From Citrobacter sp. Res13-Sevr-PEB04-36 (GTDB lineage: Bacteria > Pseudomonadota > Gammaproteobacteria > Enterobacterales > Enterobacteriaceae): a stretch of 64,000 nucleotides of DNA. Below are positions 41,653-50,773 of this stretch, in pieces (positions within the stretch are counted from its first letter, which is position 1; each line of letters opens with the position of its first letter). Made by a program: the position numbers and the translations under genes. Location: positions 1 to 64,000 of the forward strand of contig NZ_JADABY010000054.1 of assembly GCF_015672735.1 (NCBI RefSeq). The letters run 5' to 3'. Under the pieces are notes generated by a model that was not told the DNA's origin, made no database searches, and saw nothing but the letters and a program-made list of their open reading frames with translations.

Positions 41653-42823
41653 TGCCGCCATGGACGACCTCGATATCCGCCACGAACAGCGCTTTTCCGG
41701 TGCCAGCCGAATTATCCTGCTCAGCACGCTGCTGTTTGCCATCCTGGGCATCTGGGCATACTTCGGGACGTTAGATGAAGTCTCCACCGGCAGCGGCAAA
41801 GTGATCCCCAGCTCTCGCGAACAGGTGTTGCAGTCGCTTGACGGCGGGATACTTGCCGAACTGACGGTGCGCGAAGGAGACAAAGTGCAGGCCAATCAGG
41901 TGGTGGCCCGTCTCGACCCGACCCGCTCGGAATCTAACGTCGGCGAAAGCGCCGCCCGATACCGCGCCTCGCTGGCTTCCAGCGCGCGACTCAATGCCGA
42001 AGTCAACGATCTGCCGCTGACCTTTCCCGATGCGCTGAACGCCTGGCCCGACCTTATCGCCTCCGAAACCCGGCTGTATAAAAGCCGTCGGGCGCAGCTT
42101 GCCGACGCGATGGTCGAACTCCAGGATGCGTTGGTCTCGGTAAATAAAGAGCTGGCAATCACCCAGCGGCTGGAGAAAAGCGGCGCCGCCAGCCATGTGG
42201 AAGTGCTACGCCTGCAGCGACAAAAAAGCGACCTCGGACTAAAAATCACCGATCTGCGATCGCAGTATTACGTGCAGGCGCGGGAAGCACTGTCAAAAGC
42301 CAACGCCGAAGTGGATATGCTGGCGGCCATTTTGAAAGGGCGTGAAGATTCCGTCACCCGTCTGACCGTCCGCGCCCCGATGCGCGGCATCGTGAAAAAC
42401 ATCCAGGTCACCACCATTGGCGGCGTGATCCCCCCCAACGGCGAGATGATGGAGATTGTGCCGGTAGACGATCACTTGCTGATTGAAACACGTCTGTCGC
42501 CGCGCGATATCGCCTTTATTCACCCCGGACAGCGGGCGCTGGTGAAAATCACCGCCTATGACTACGCCATCTACGGCGGGCTGGAAGGCGTGGTCGAAAC
42601 TATCTCCCCGGACACCATTCAGGACAAAGTAAAGCCAGAAGTCTTCTACTACCGCGTGTTTATCCGCACCCATCAGGACTATTTGCAGAACCAACTGGGT
42701 CGTCATTTCTCAATCGTTCCGGGCATGATTGCCACCGTGGATATAAAAACCGGTGAAAAAACCATCGCCGACTATTTAATCAAACCGTTTAATCGCGCAA
42801 AAGAAGCGCTACGCGAGCGCTAA
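41633..42823 (+). CDS. bapD: HlyD-family membrane-fusion protein, BapD
   Basis: 396-aa periplasmic adaptor of the type I system: one N-terminal TM (about 22-45), lipoyl/barrel-sandwich halves around a long coiled-coil hairpin (about 95-265), and a beta-barrel domain with the HlyD motif in the C-terminal 100 residues. GGAG lies six bases before ATG 41633. Last gene of the bap operon, 72 bp before ssrA. Confidence 0.92.
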   Translation: MKTNPHDAAMDDLDIRHEQRFSGASRIILLSTLLFAILGIWAYFGTLDEVSTGSGKVIPSSREQVLQSLDGGILAELTVREGDKVQANQVVARLDPTRSESNVGESAARYRASLASSARLNAEVNDLPLTFPDALNAWPDLIASETRLYKSRRAQLADAMVELQDALVSVNKELAITQRLEKSGAASHVEVLRLQRQKSDLGLKITDLRSQYYVQAREALSKANAEVDMLAAILKGREDSVTRLTVRAPMRGIVKNIQVTTIGGVIPPNGEMMEIVPVDDHLLIETRLSPRDIAFIHPGQRALVKITAYDYAIYGGLEGVVETISPDTIQDKVKPEVFYYRVFIRTHQDYLQNQLGRHFSIVPGMIATVDIKTGEKTIADYLIKPFNRAKEALRER

Positions 42824-42895
42824 ATCGTTGAGGATAAGGGGTTGCAGGGGCTGGTCACGCGTGTCACAAGTCTGTTATACTTGCCTTAACACATT

Positions 42896-43258
42896 GGGGC
42901 TGATTCTGGATTCGACGGGATTTGCGAAACCCAAGGTGCATGCCGAGGGGCGGTTGGCCTCGTAAAAAGCCGCAAAAAAATAGTCGCAAACGACGAAAAC
43001 TACGCTTTAGCAGCTTAATAACCTGCTAAGAGCCCTCTCTCCCTAGCTTCCGCTCTTAAGACGGGGATCAAGAGAGGTCAAACCCAAAAGAGATCGCGCG
43101 GATGTCCTGCCTGGGGCTGAAGTGCTAAAACTAATCAGGCTAGTTCGTTAGTGGCGTGTCTGTCCGCAGCTGGCGTGCGAATGTAAAGACTGACTAAGCA
43201 TGTAGTACCGAGGATGTAGGAATTTCGGACGCGGGTTCAACTCCCGCCAGCTCCACCA
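42896..43258 (+). ncRNA. ssrA: tmRNA (transfer-messenger RNA)
   Basis: 363-nt RNA that rescues stalled ribosomes with SmpB and tags the nascent chain for ClpXP. The 5' GGGGCTGATTCTGGATTCGAC and 3' CCCGCCAGCTCCACCA form the alanyl acceptor arm, with GGTTCAACTCC as T-loop. The tag reading frame (42986-43018) encodes ANDENYALAA then stop, identical to E. coli. A -10 like TATACT lies at 42876. Its 3' end is the attachment site of the downstream island and remains intact after integration. Confidence 0.99.
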
Positions 43259-43260
43259 AA
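43237..43260 (+). other. Probable left attachment site (attL) of the island
   Basis: The 3' terminus of ssrA (T-arm and acceptor strand) is the known attB of CP4-57-type elements, and a CP4-57-like integrase gene starts 205 bp downstream. The exact core cannot be bounded because I found no second copy of the ssrA end before base 64000; attR should lie beyond the window. Confidence 0.7.
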
Positions 43261-43304
43261 ATTCTCCATCGGTGATTACCAGAGTCATCCGATGAAGTCC
43301 TAAG

Positions 43305-43337
43305 AGCCCGCACGGCGCAAGCCCTGCGGGCTTTTTT
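43305..43337 (+). terminator. ssrA terminator
   Basis: Stem AGCCCGC / GCGGGCT followed by six T residues, 47 bp after tmRNA. The sequence equals the E. coli ssrA terminator almost base for base, so the true junction with island DNA may lie just after it or the element carries a copy of it. Confidence 0.9.
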
Positions 43338-43391
43338 GTGCCCTCAAATTGTCCCGCGAAGTCCGAAGAGAACTAATTAAATCCGAACCTT

Positions 43392-43444
43392 TTAGGCACC
43401 TTGTTAGGCACCTCATAAAGCTTTATTGTTTTTGAGGTGCCTAA
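43392..43444. repeat. GGCACC/GGTGCC repeats before the integrase
   Basis: Direct repeat TTAGGCACCTTG (43392) and TTAGGCACCTCA (43404), plus the inverted copy TGAGGTGCCTAA (43433-43444), 20-70 bp before intA. The 43404 and 43433 copies are a perfect 12-bp inverted pair. Candidate arm-type sites for Int or AlpA, or an operator for intA. Confidence 0.65.
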
Positions 43445-43462
43445 AACTATGGAAACCCGGCA

Positions 43463-44704
43463 ATGGCAAGACAAACCAAACCTCTATCCGTTAAAGAAAT
43501 CGAATCCGCCAACCCCAAAGAAGCGGACTACGTTCTCTATGATGGTGATGGCCTTGAGCTACTCATCAAATCCAGCGGAAGTAAAATCTGGCAGTTTCGC
43601 TACATTCGCCCTGTCACTAAGAAACGTGCGAAGAAGAGCATAGGTCCCTACCCGTCAGTTACCCTTGCCGATGCCCGAAACTATCGGGCAGAGTCCCGCT
43701 CTCTTCTGGCGAAACAAATTGATCCCCAGGAACATCAGCAGGAACAACTGCGCAGTTCAATTGAAGCCAAAACCAATACTTTCCAGCTCGTAGCTGAACG
43801 TTGGTGGAATGTGAAGAAAGCAAGCGTGACAGCGGACTATGCAGAAGATATCTGGCGCTCTCTTGAGAGAGATGTCTTTCCTGCAATTGGGGACGTTAGC
43901 GTTACAGATATTAAAGCTCACACACTGGTTCAGGCCGTTCAACCTGTTCAGGCCAGAGGAGCACTGGAAACCGTTCGTCGACTGTGCCAACGCATTAATG
44001 AGGTCATGATCTATGCCCAAAACACAGGGCTGATTGATGCTGTTCCCAGCGTTAATATCGGTAAAGCCTTCGAGAAGCCTCAGAAAAAGAACATGCCCAG
44101 CATTCGACCGGACCAGCTACCTCAACTGATGCAGACAATGCGAACAGCCAGCATTAGCCTTTCCACACGCTGCCTGTTCATGTGGCAACTTCTTACTATT
44201 ACCCGCCCTGCCGAAGCGGCTGAAGCTCGCTGGGAAGAGGTAGACATAGAAGCGCGAGAGTGGAAGATTCCTGCAGCACGCATGAAAATGAACCGCGACC
44301 ATACTGTTCCATTGTCAGATGAAGCAATTGCGATACTGGAGATGATGAAGCCGTTAAGTGGTAATCGAGAATTTATCTTTCCCAGTCGCATTAAGCCTAC
44401 CCAGCCGATGAACAGCCAGACAGTGAATGCTGCACTCAAGCGTGCTGGCTTAGGAGGCATACTCGTATCACACGGTTTACGTTCTATCGCTAGTACGGCA
44501 CTCAATGAGGAAGGATTTCTGCCTGATGTCATTGAAGCAGCACTGGCTCATGTAGACAAAAATGAGGTACGTCGCGCTTATAACCGCAGTGATTACCTTG
44601 AGCAACGGCGACCGATGATGCAATGGTGGGCTGATTTTGTTATGGCTGCTGATCGCGGAAGTATGATTGAGGGAGGTATGAGGGGAGAGCGTTTAGCGGG
44701 ATGA
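43463..44704 (+). CDS. intA: Tyrosine integrase, CP4-57 IntA type
   Basis: 413-aa P4/CP4-57 family site-specific recombinase that inserts the island at the ssrA 3' end. N-terminal DUF4102 arm-binding domain (1 to about 90), SAM-like core-binding domain (about 105-195), catalytic domain with Arg248, His337-x-x-Arg340, His363 and nucleophile Tyr373, all present, so it should be active. The middle and C-terminal parts match E. coli IntA (SlpA) very closely; the first 100 residues are more diverged, which may reflect recombination. Weak ribosome-binding site. Confidence 0.95.
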   Translation: MARQTKPLSVKEIESANPKEADYVLYDGDGLELLIKSSGSKIWQFRYIRPVTKKRAKKSIGPYPSVTLADARNYRAESRSLLAKQIDPQEHQQEQLRSSIEAKTNTFQLVAERWWNVKKASVTADYAEDIWRSLERDVFPAIGDVSVTDIKAHTLVQAVQPVQARGALETVRRLCQRINEVMIYAQNTGLIDAVPSVNIGKAFEKPQKKNMPSIRPDQLPQLMQTMRTASISLSTRCLFMWQLLTITRPAEAAEARWEEVDIEAREWKIPAARMKMNRDHTVPLSDEAIAILEMMKPLSGNREFIFPSRIKPTQPMNSQTVNAALKRAGLGGILVSHGLRSIASTALNEEGFLPDVIEAALAHVDKNEVRRAYNRSDYLEQRRPMMQWWADFVMAADRGSMIEGGMRGERLAG

Positions 44705-44842
44705 CGGATAATTAATGACAGTTCCCACTTTAGTAGTGGGCCAGATGAGAATTTATATTTCAAGCGAAAGCTAATAGTTTTAGAAATAAAGCTAATTAGC
44801 ATAATATCTCTTAATTGAAGGGATATGGAGCCGCAGAAATAA

Positions 44843-47800
44843 ATGAAGACACGGCAGTATGCGCAAAAATCAATCTTCGATCTGGAAGCAATCTTCGAGC
44901 AGTCCAGCAACAATGTTAGCGAACTTGAACAGTTGTTGAGCGAGCTGACCTTTCGCAACACTGCCAGGGCGCGGACGCTGACGGCTAAAATCGAGCAATC
45001 TCTATTTGCACTTAGCGGCCACAGCGTGGTCGCCATGTCGGCTTCCAGCCCATCAACACGCCATCCCGATTCGGTGTCCATTCAATCTTCTCGAGTTGTG
45101 CCCCACAATTCGCCTGCTGCGGAAGAGCAACTGCAACTGAAGGCCATCCCAGACTCTGCCATACGAGAGCAATTCGACAAAGACCAAATCGACCTTGGTC
45201 CGATCCCGTCTTTTTCTCCATCAGGTAAGGCGAATGATGCGCGAGCAATACTGGCAGCATGGACAGCCCTCGAAGCACTGTCGCCTCAAGGTTATAAACG
45301 CCCAGAGGATATGGCAACCGGCGACCGCTCTAGGGTTGCTCTATTGGAGCGAGGTGTTCCATGGGGACCAAATGCCCGCAGCAAGCCCAGTTATAAGCTT
45401 TATTTCGAGGTCGTCCTCGGCTCCATCGCTCTCGACAAGGCGACGGACGAGCTGGTCAAGGTTTTTGGCGAGGATGAGGAGCGTTCACGCCCGGACGGTA
45501 AGAAAGCGGCCATCGGCTCGATCCTGATCGACAAAGAAGGCTATGTGCTTGAGGAAAAAGGCGTTGCCGTGTCCAGTTTTGCCTGGGCACTCAAGCCGGC
45601 TCTCGATCTGAAGCTTGGGAGTTTAGGGAATTGGCCGAATGTTGAGCCGCGCATTATCGAGCATCTGGATCGAATGATTCGCCACCACAACAAAGATGGA
45701 GAACCCATACCGATCGATCTGAATGTTGTTCATAACGCTTATAAATGGCTTGTATCGCAGTTCAGTGTACCCGAGCATTTGGTTGAGCCACCCACATTCG
45801 CGATTAAGGTGTTTCATCATTTCAAGGCTAAGGCGCCGCCTGAACCTTCGTTACTGAATTCCTTCTATCTTGAAGATCTCGGTGAAGCAACCAAATTGCT
45901 CGAGACGGGCAAAGCCGGAACCGGTTTGCGCCGCTACATGGGAATTGGCAGACCTGACCAGAAAATCGACGTGCTATCGCCCATTTCCGCAGTTGAGCCG
46001 TTCGTCGCACCGTCGCTCATGCCGCAGGCTCGTTGGCCTTCGAAAGGCGGCCATCCACTGGTGTTGCTTCAACAGGCTGCCGTGAATGCGGCGCGTGCTG
46101 AGCTGAATGATGCTCCAGGTATCATCGGCGTCAATGGGCCTCCGGGAACCGGTAAGACCACTCTTCTCCGGGATATCGTCGTTGGATGCATTCTCGATCG
46201 GGCCACGGCGATGTCCGGCTTCAACAAACCGCAGGATGCCTTTTCCACAACAGGCGAGAAGCTGGCATTCGGTTCCAATGCATTCCTGCACTTCTACAAG
46301 TTACATGCATCCTTGAGGGGCCATGAGATCGTCGTAGCCTCCTCCAATAACAAAGCGGTCGAAAACGTCAGTAAAGAGCTTCCTCTCAAGGAAGCCAATG
46401 GTCGCCATGAACAGATCGCCTACTTCCGGTCCATCAGCGACCTGATTGCGAATCCCAAACGCGCCGGCTATTTCGAAGCCGAGGCCGAGGGGGACATCCC
46501 CTCCGACACTGTCGAAACCTGGGGGCTGATCGCCGCTGCTCTCGGCAAGAGCAGCAACCGAGGCGCGTTTCAGCAAGGTTTCTGGTGGAATGAAGACGGT
46601 GGTTTCCTTACCTACCTGAAAGCAGCTCGCGGCATAAATGTCATGCGTGAGATCAAGGACGAGCGAACTGGCGAAACCATCGATCGTGTGATGCCCAGCG
46701 TGGTTGTCAATGAGCGGCCCAGCACCAACGAAGCGGATGCTGCTGCGGCCTGGCTGAAAGCGCGAACCGCCTTTCTTAAACTTAAGGAGACGGTAGACGC
46801 CGAAATCGCCAGCATCGAAGAGATGCGACGGGATATCCAGGCGCTCAAGGGAGCGATCACCGAACTTCAAAGGGCTGAACAGCGTCGACCGAGTCTGAAT
46901 GAAGCCGTCGAAGAGGCACACAAGACTGCTGAATCCTGCCAACGAGAGCATGAGAAGGCAAAATCGCAGATCGAGCAGGACAAGATCATGCTCGACAGCC
47001 ATCTTGCTTGCCGTCCAGGTTTCTTCTCCCGTTTGTTTGCGACTGCGGCCTGGAAGTCGTGGAGATCGACACTGCAGAAGCTCTCGACGACCTTGCAGCA
47101 ATCAGTCATACGGGCGCAGGGGACGGACGGTGCCCTAGAGCTTGCAAGGGCTGAGTGGAGCAATACTGAGTCCCAGTTACAGCAACTCGACCAGGAAATT
47201 TCCAGCAAATGTCAGGCTGTCTCGAAATTGAAGGCAACCGAGGCACAGGCACGAAACCGTATGGGAGACAGGGTCGTTGATGAGAGGTTCTTCGAGCGCG
47301 AGCACGAGGCTATCCACCTCACTGCGCCATGGCTTCCCGATGAGGTTCATCGCCTGCGGGAGGATCTTTTCGCCGCTGCCCTGACTGTGCATAAAACGTT
47401 CATCGATGCTTCGGCCAGCCGCTTGCAACACAATCTTGGGTTATTGATGTCAGGCATGGTAGCTGGTGCCTTCCAGTCTTCCGCTCACCGTGAACTTCTC
47501 CCCGACCTTTGGTCAAGCCTTTTCGTGGTTGTGCCGACCGTGTCCACGACATTCGCCTCTGTTCGGACGATGTTCGGGGATCTGCCACCAGAGAGCATTG
47601 GTTGGCTTCTGGTAGATGAAGCGGGCCAAGCCGTTCCTCAGGCAGCAGTTGGAGCTATCATGCGGGCAAAGCGCTCCATTGTGGTAGGTGACCCGTTGCA
47701 AATCCCACCTGTAGTTTCACTTCCTGAAAAGCTGAACGCCGAAATCTGCAAGTTCTTTGACATTGACCAAGTCGAATGGTCTGCCCCCGCAGCATCTACG

Positions 47801-48472
47801 CAGACCCTTGCTGATCAGGCATCGCGCTTCAAATCCACCTTCGTCATGGACGTAGGTGATCGAGAAGTCGGGCTGCCATTGCTCGTTCACAGGCGTTGCC
47901 AGAACCCAATGTTTGATGTTTCTAACTCCATCGCCTATGCCGGGCAGATGGTCCATGCTGTCGGGCCTAAAAAACCCGGATCTATAGGCTCGGCTTTGGG
48001 GAGATCTCACTGGGTGGATATCAATGGCGATGCTGAGACGAAGTGGTGTCCCGACGAGGGCGAAGCGGTTGTGCGAATGCTCAAAGAGCTGGCAGCATCG
48101 GGCATTACAAATCCGGACGTATTTATCATCACACCATTCAAGATCGTAGAGCAGAACATGCGTCGGCGTCTCGACAGTGAAACTGATCTGCTGCGAACGT
48201 TCGGCGTAAAGCTGGATGAATGGTGCCGTGATCGTGTAGGCACAATCCACACGTTCCAGGGCCGAGAGGCGGACACGGTAATCCTGTTGCTGGGTGCGCC
48301 GAAAGCGAGTCAGCAAAGAGCACGTCAGTGGGCGGCAAGCCCACCAAACATAATCAATGTAGCCGTCTCACGCGCCAAGCAAAACCTGTATGTGGTCGGC
48401 TCGGCTGCTGCATGGACAGGGGCGGGAACTAGCCTTCAGGTCCTGCATCGGCAATTGGCGAAATCAGCCTAA
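44843..48472 (+). CDS. Large SF1 helicase, Upf1/Dna2-like, with coiled-coil insertion
   Basis: 1209-aa protein with the SF1B (Upf1-like) set of motifs: Walker A NGPPGTGKTT (about 431-440), motif II LLVDEAGQA (about 922), motif III VGDPLQIPPV (about 947), motif V TIHTFQGREADTVIL (about 1133), motif VI NVAVSRAKQNLYVVG (about 1171). Between motifs I and II lies a long insertion with a strong coiled coil (about 640-850). The first 430 residues have no domain I recognise. Expected activity: ATP-driven translocation on RNA or DNA. Base composition is more G/C-rich than the following genes, so it was acquired separately. Stands alone between intA and a small ORF; a defence role is plausible but unproven. 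Confidence 0.85.
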   Translation: MKTRQYAQKSIFDLEAIFEQSSNNVSELEQLLSELTFRNTARARTLTAKIEQSLFALSGHSVVAMSASSPSTRHPDSVSIQSSRVVPHNSPAAEEQLQLKAIPDSAIREQFDKDQIDLGPIPSFSPSGKANDARAILAAWTALEALSPQGYKRPEDMATGDRSRVALLERGVPWGPNARSKPSYKLYFEVVLGSIALDKATDELVKVFGEDEERSRPDGKKAAIGSILIDKEGYVLEEKGVAVSSFAWALKPALDLKLGSLGNWPNVEPRIIEHLDRMIRHHNKDGEPIPIDLNVVHNAYKWLVSQFSVPEHLVEPPTFAIKVFHHFKAKAPPEPSLLNSFYLEDLGEATKLLETGKAGTGLRRYMGIGRPDQKIDVLSPISAVEPFVAPSLMPQARWPSKGGHPLVLLQQAAVNAARAELNDAPGIIGVNGPPGTGKTTLLRDIVVGCILDRATAMSGFNKPQDAFSTTGEKLAFGSNAFLHFYKLHASLRGHEIVVASSNNKAVENVSKELPLKEANGRHEQIAYFRSISDLIANPKRAGYFEAEAEGDIPSDTVETWGLIAAALGKSSNRGAFQQGFWWNEDGGFLTYLKAARGINVMREIKDERTGETIDRVMPSVVVNERPSTNEADAAAAWLKARTAFLKLKETVDAEIASIEEMRRDIQALKGAITELQRAEQRRPSLNEAVEEAHKTAESCQREHEKAKSQIEQDKIMLDSHLACRPGFFSRLFATAAWKSWRSTLQKLSTTLQQSVIRAQGTDGALELARAEWSNTESQLQQLDQEISSKCQAVSKLKATEAQARNRMGDRVVDERFFEREHEAIHLTAPWLPDEVHRLREDLFAAALTVHKTFIDASASRLQHNLGLLMSGMVAGAFQSSAHRELLPDLWSSLFVVVPTVSTTFASVRTMFGDLPPESIGWLLVDEAGQAVPQAAVGAIMRAKRSIVVGDPLQIPPVVSLPEKLNAEICKFFDIDQVEWSAPAASTQTLADQASRFKSTFVMDVGDREVGLPLLVHRRCQNPMFDVSNSIAYAGQMVHAVGPKKPGSIGSALGRSHWVDINGDAETKWCPDEGEAVVRMLKELAASGITNPDVFIITPFKIVEQNMRRRLDSETDLLRTFGVKLDEWCRDRVGTIHTFQGREADTVILLLGAPKASQQRARQWAASPPNIINVAVSRAKQNLYVVGSAAAWTGAGTSLQVLHRQLAKSA

Positions 48473-48486
48473 CAATCTCCGAGGTG

Positions 48487-48504
48487 GCCCTCATTATTGA
48501 GGGC
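48487..48504 (+). terminator. Hairpin after the SF1 helicase
   Basis: Perfect stem GCCCTCA / TGAGGGC with loop TTAT, 14 bp beyond the helicase stop. No T-tract follows. Confidence 0.55.
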
Positions 48505-48686
48505 TCATCGCGACTCATTTTTGGCTAACTTCAGTAATGGGCTGGCCGCTATGTGTTAAAATCTGACATTGCTCACATAATAATCAAGCAGTCACTTTTC
48601 ACCGCCCATCCAAGCTTGATAATTCTTACCGCTCCCCTTATATCCACACTGAGGAATAACCTCTGACATGGCTAAGGAGTATGATT

Positions 48687-48815
48687 ATGGGGCTTAAACC
48701 TGGTCCAAAACCAATCGCAAAATCAACAGGAAAACCCGATCAACGCAGACGTGATAATAAGGATACACCCGGCAATACCCCAGGACTGAAACCAAGCAAA
48801 TCAACTGGGAAGTAA
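48687..48815 (+). CDS. 42-aa basic repeat microprotein
   Basis: Short ORF starting MGLKPGPKPIAKSTGKP and ending GLKPSKSTGK, i.e. an internally repeated GLKP...KSTGK motif joined by a QRRRDNKD segment. AAGGAG lies seven bases before ATG 48687, and the protein is very rich in Lys, Pro, Gly and Arg with no hydrophobic core. No homologue function known to me. Sits in an otherwise gene-free 540-bp gap. Confidence 0.6.
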   Translation: MGLKPGPKPIAKSTGKPDQRRRDNKDTPGNTPGLKPSKSTGK

Positions 48816-49014
48816 TCGTTCAAGGGTATGGAGAATTCATCTATACCCTTATCTCATCAAATCAGTCTGCTTTAGCCCGTTTAGTGCCAATAGCGGACAT
48901 TGCTAACATTATCTAATACACAACAAAAAATGTCAGTCTATATGATATCATCTACTGTCTTTTAAATTCCCCACCTGTCTCGGTTATTAGTGTTAGATAA
49001 GGAATCAAAAAATC
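48816..49014. other. Gene-free spacer
   Basis: AT-rich spacer between the microprotein and the DUF2971 gene. It includes AGTGCCAATAGCGGACATTG, an imperfect relative of the GTCCGCT-type repeats listed at 50612 and 53291. No ORF or clear promoter seen. Confidence 0.4.
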
Positions 49015-49689
49015 ATGAGAGCATATAAATTTAGGTCGGCTTCTCAAATAGCATTTACCCTAGATATAATTTTTAATCGTAGGCTTTTTTGCTCTGACTG
49101 GAAAATGTTGAATGACCCAATGGAAGGGATGTTTGTTTTCTCTCATCAAACATCTGATGGTTACGACTATAAAAAAGAAATTCAGCAGATAATAGAAGAA
49201 AAGAAACGGCTTAAGGTTTGTTCTCTTTCAGCTACATATGAGTCTCATTTACTTTGGGCTCACTATGCTGGGGGGTTTGATGGTTGCGCTATCGAAATTG
49301 AAATCCCAGACAATCATCACAGTATTAAACAAATTGAATATAGAGGTGTATTTGCAAATTTAGCAATGCCCAATATTTCTAGTCCTGATGAACTTGCTAA
49401 CCAAGTTTTATCCTCTAAATATCGAGAATGGGAATACGAACAGGAAGTTAGGATTTTGCAAACGAATGAGTGGTTTTACTTAGATAAACCAGTTCGACGA
49501 GTAATAGCAGGGCATAGAATGCCTTCGGCATTATTTGAAGCCATGAATATAATATGCAACTCGATGGGGATTGAATTTTGCCGTACTGGAATTGGTGATG
49601 AGGGGATTGATGCCGATTATGTTGAGCCCTCAAAAATTCTAACGCCGAATAATCATCTTGACTGGAATGTACTAAAAAATGACCGATGA
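49015..49689 (+). CDS. DUF2971 family protein
   Basis: 224-aa cytosolic protein with the DUF2971 hallmarks: an N-terminal YKFRS, LNDPMEGMF near residue 33, and LLWAHYAGGFDGCAIEIEI near 80-98. The family is common on phage-defence and mobile islands; its biochemical function is not established. Low G/C compared with the helicase upstream. Convergent with the coiled-coil membrane protein 140 bp downstream. Confidence 0.85.
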   Translation: MRAYKFRSASQIAFTLDIIFNRRLFCSDWKMLNDPMEGMFVFSHQTSDGYDYKKEIQQIIEEKKRLKVCSLSATYESHLLWAHYAGGFDGCAIEIEIPDNHHSIKQIEYRGVFANLAMPNISSPDELANQVLSSKYREWEYEQEVRILQTNEWFYLDKPVRRVIAGHRMPSALFEAMNIICNSMGIEFCRTGIGDEGIDADYVEPSKILTPNNHLDWNVLKNDR

Positions 49690-49829
49690 ATTAGAGATTT
49701 ATCTGGTTAGCAGAGTGTAAGGCTCAAGATTCCCACGCTCAATAACCAATTGATTGTGAATAACTTTCACCCACAATTGCTCGATGTGAAACCATGAGCA
49801 ATTGTGATGTAAATGTATGCAACAGGTTT

Positions 49830-50456
49830 TTATATCTTATTCCCAAGTATTAACTGTGTTGAGCGAGCCATAATTCTAAATATAAATGGCATACCCTCTG
49901 TTAGCTCATCTAGTGTTGGCGTTCGCCTGCTTGCTTCCAAAAGTATTGAACGCAGAAACTCAACTTCTGGATCACATGCAATTTCTTCATCCAATGCCTT
50001 AAGTTTGCCTTTTATTTCTTTTATCTCTGACAAACTATGGTTGAGGGTTTCACTTCCCTTTATTTCTGAAAGTATACGTCTTTCATGGTAATTAAGTTGC
50101 TCACGGAAAAACAATGCCATACTGGCTTTCTTTACTAAAAGCTCCATTTCCTTTCTTTTTTTCTCAAGATCTAAGATTTCTTCTTGAGTTGAGTTTTTAT
50201 TCGTTTTTAGGGATTTTAACTCACTAATAGTCTTAGTTATGGACTCTAATGAAGTGGCCTCAAGCTGTTCTAAATCTGACTGTGTAATAGCAGGCTTCGA
50301 CAATGAATAGATGCAAACAATAGTCATTACAAAACCTACAACAGCCATCCCATTTAAATAAATTGGCAGTTCCAATTTATTTAAATACGCAAATAAACCA
50401 CCTATAATGAAATAAGCCATGCTTAACAAAACCAGTACAGTACAAAACCGCCTCAT
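49830..50456 (-). CDS. Two-TM coiled-coil membrane protein, unknown
   Basis: 208 aa. Two hydrophobic helices (about 4-24 and 31-53) close to the N terminus, then a long predicted coiled coil (about 60-165) with Lys/Glu-rich heptads (EILDLEKKRKEMELLVKKA), and a short C-terminal tail. I do not recognise the family. Topology suggests an inner-membrane anchor with a cytosolic or periplasmic rod. Confidence 0.65.
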   Translation of the reverse strand: MRRFCTVLVLLSMAYFIIGGLFAYLNKLELPIYLNGMAVVGFVMTIVCIYSLSKPAITQSDLEQLEATSLESITKTISELKSLKTNKNSTQEEILDLEKKRKEMELLVKKASMALFFREQLNYHERRILSEIKGSETLNHSLSEIKEIKGKLKALDEEIACDPEVEFLRSILLEASRRTPTLDELTEGMPFIFRIMARSTQLILGNKI

Positions 50457-50611
50457 TCTAACCTCGTTAAATTTTTTTAGTTTATATGGTTAACCTACTA
50501 AAGCCTTGTTCCCAGCATTTCGAGCAGGAACTTTACGTTCCTCACTTGAGCAAGCTACTGCGGCAACACAATATCTTAACTTAAAAAACTGAACTAGCAA
50601 GCTACTCATAA

Positions 50612-50639
50612 CGTCCGCTCTTCGCTCTCAGCAGACCTT
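50612..50639 (+). repeat. Dispersed 28-bp repeat, copy A
   Basis: CGTCCGCTCTTCGCTCTCAG-CAGACCTT; matches 53291-53318 at 24 of 28 positions in the same orientation. It sits in the gene-free DNA left of the IS3-family element. Confidence 0.6.
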
Positions 50640-50773
50640 TATCGGCAGGTACTTGTCTGCTGTGTGCCAGAAGCAGATATTATTATATAATTCTTTAACC
50701 AATGGATGAGGAAAAATTCTGGAACTTATTAAAACTTCATAACTTTAAATCACCTCATGTAAATAGACCCGTT

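Noticed and set aside
46301-47101. 266-aa minus-strand ORF inside the SF1 helicase gene
   Set aside because: Antisense to an intact, motif-bearing gene.
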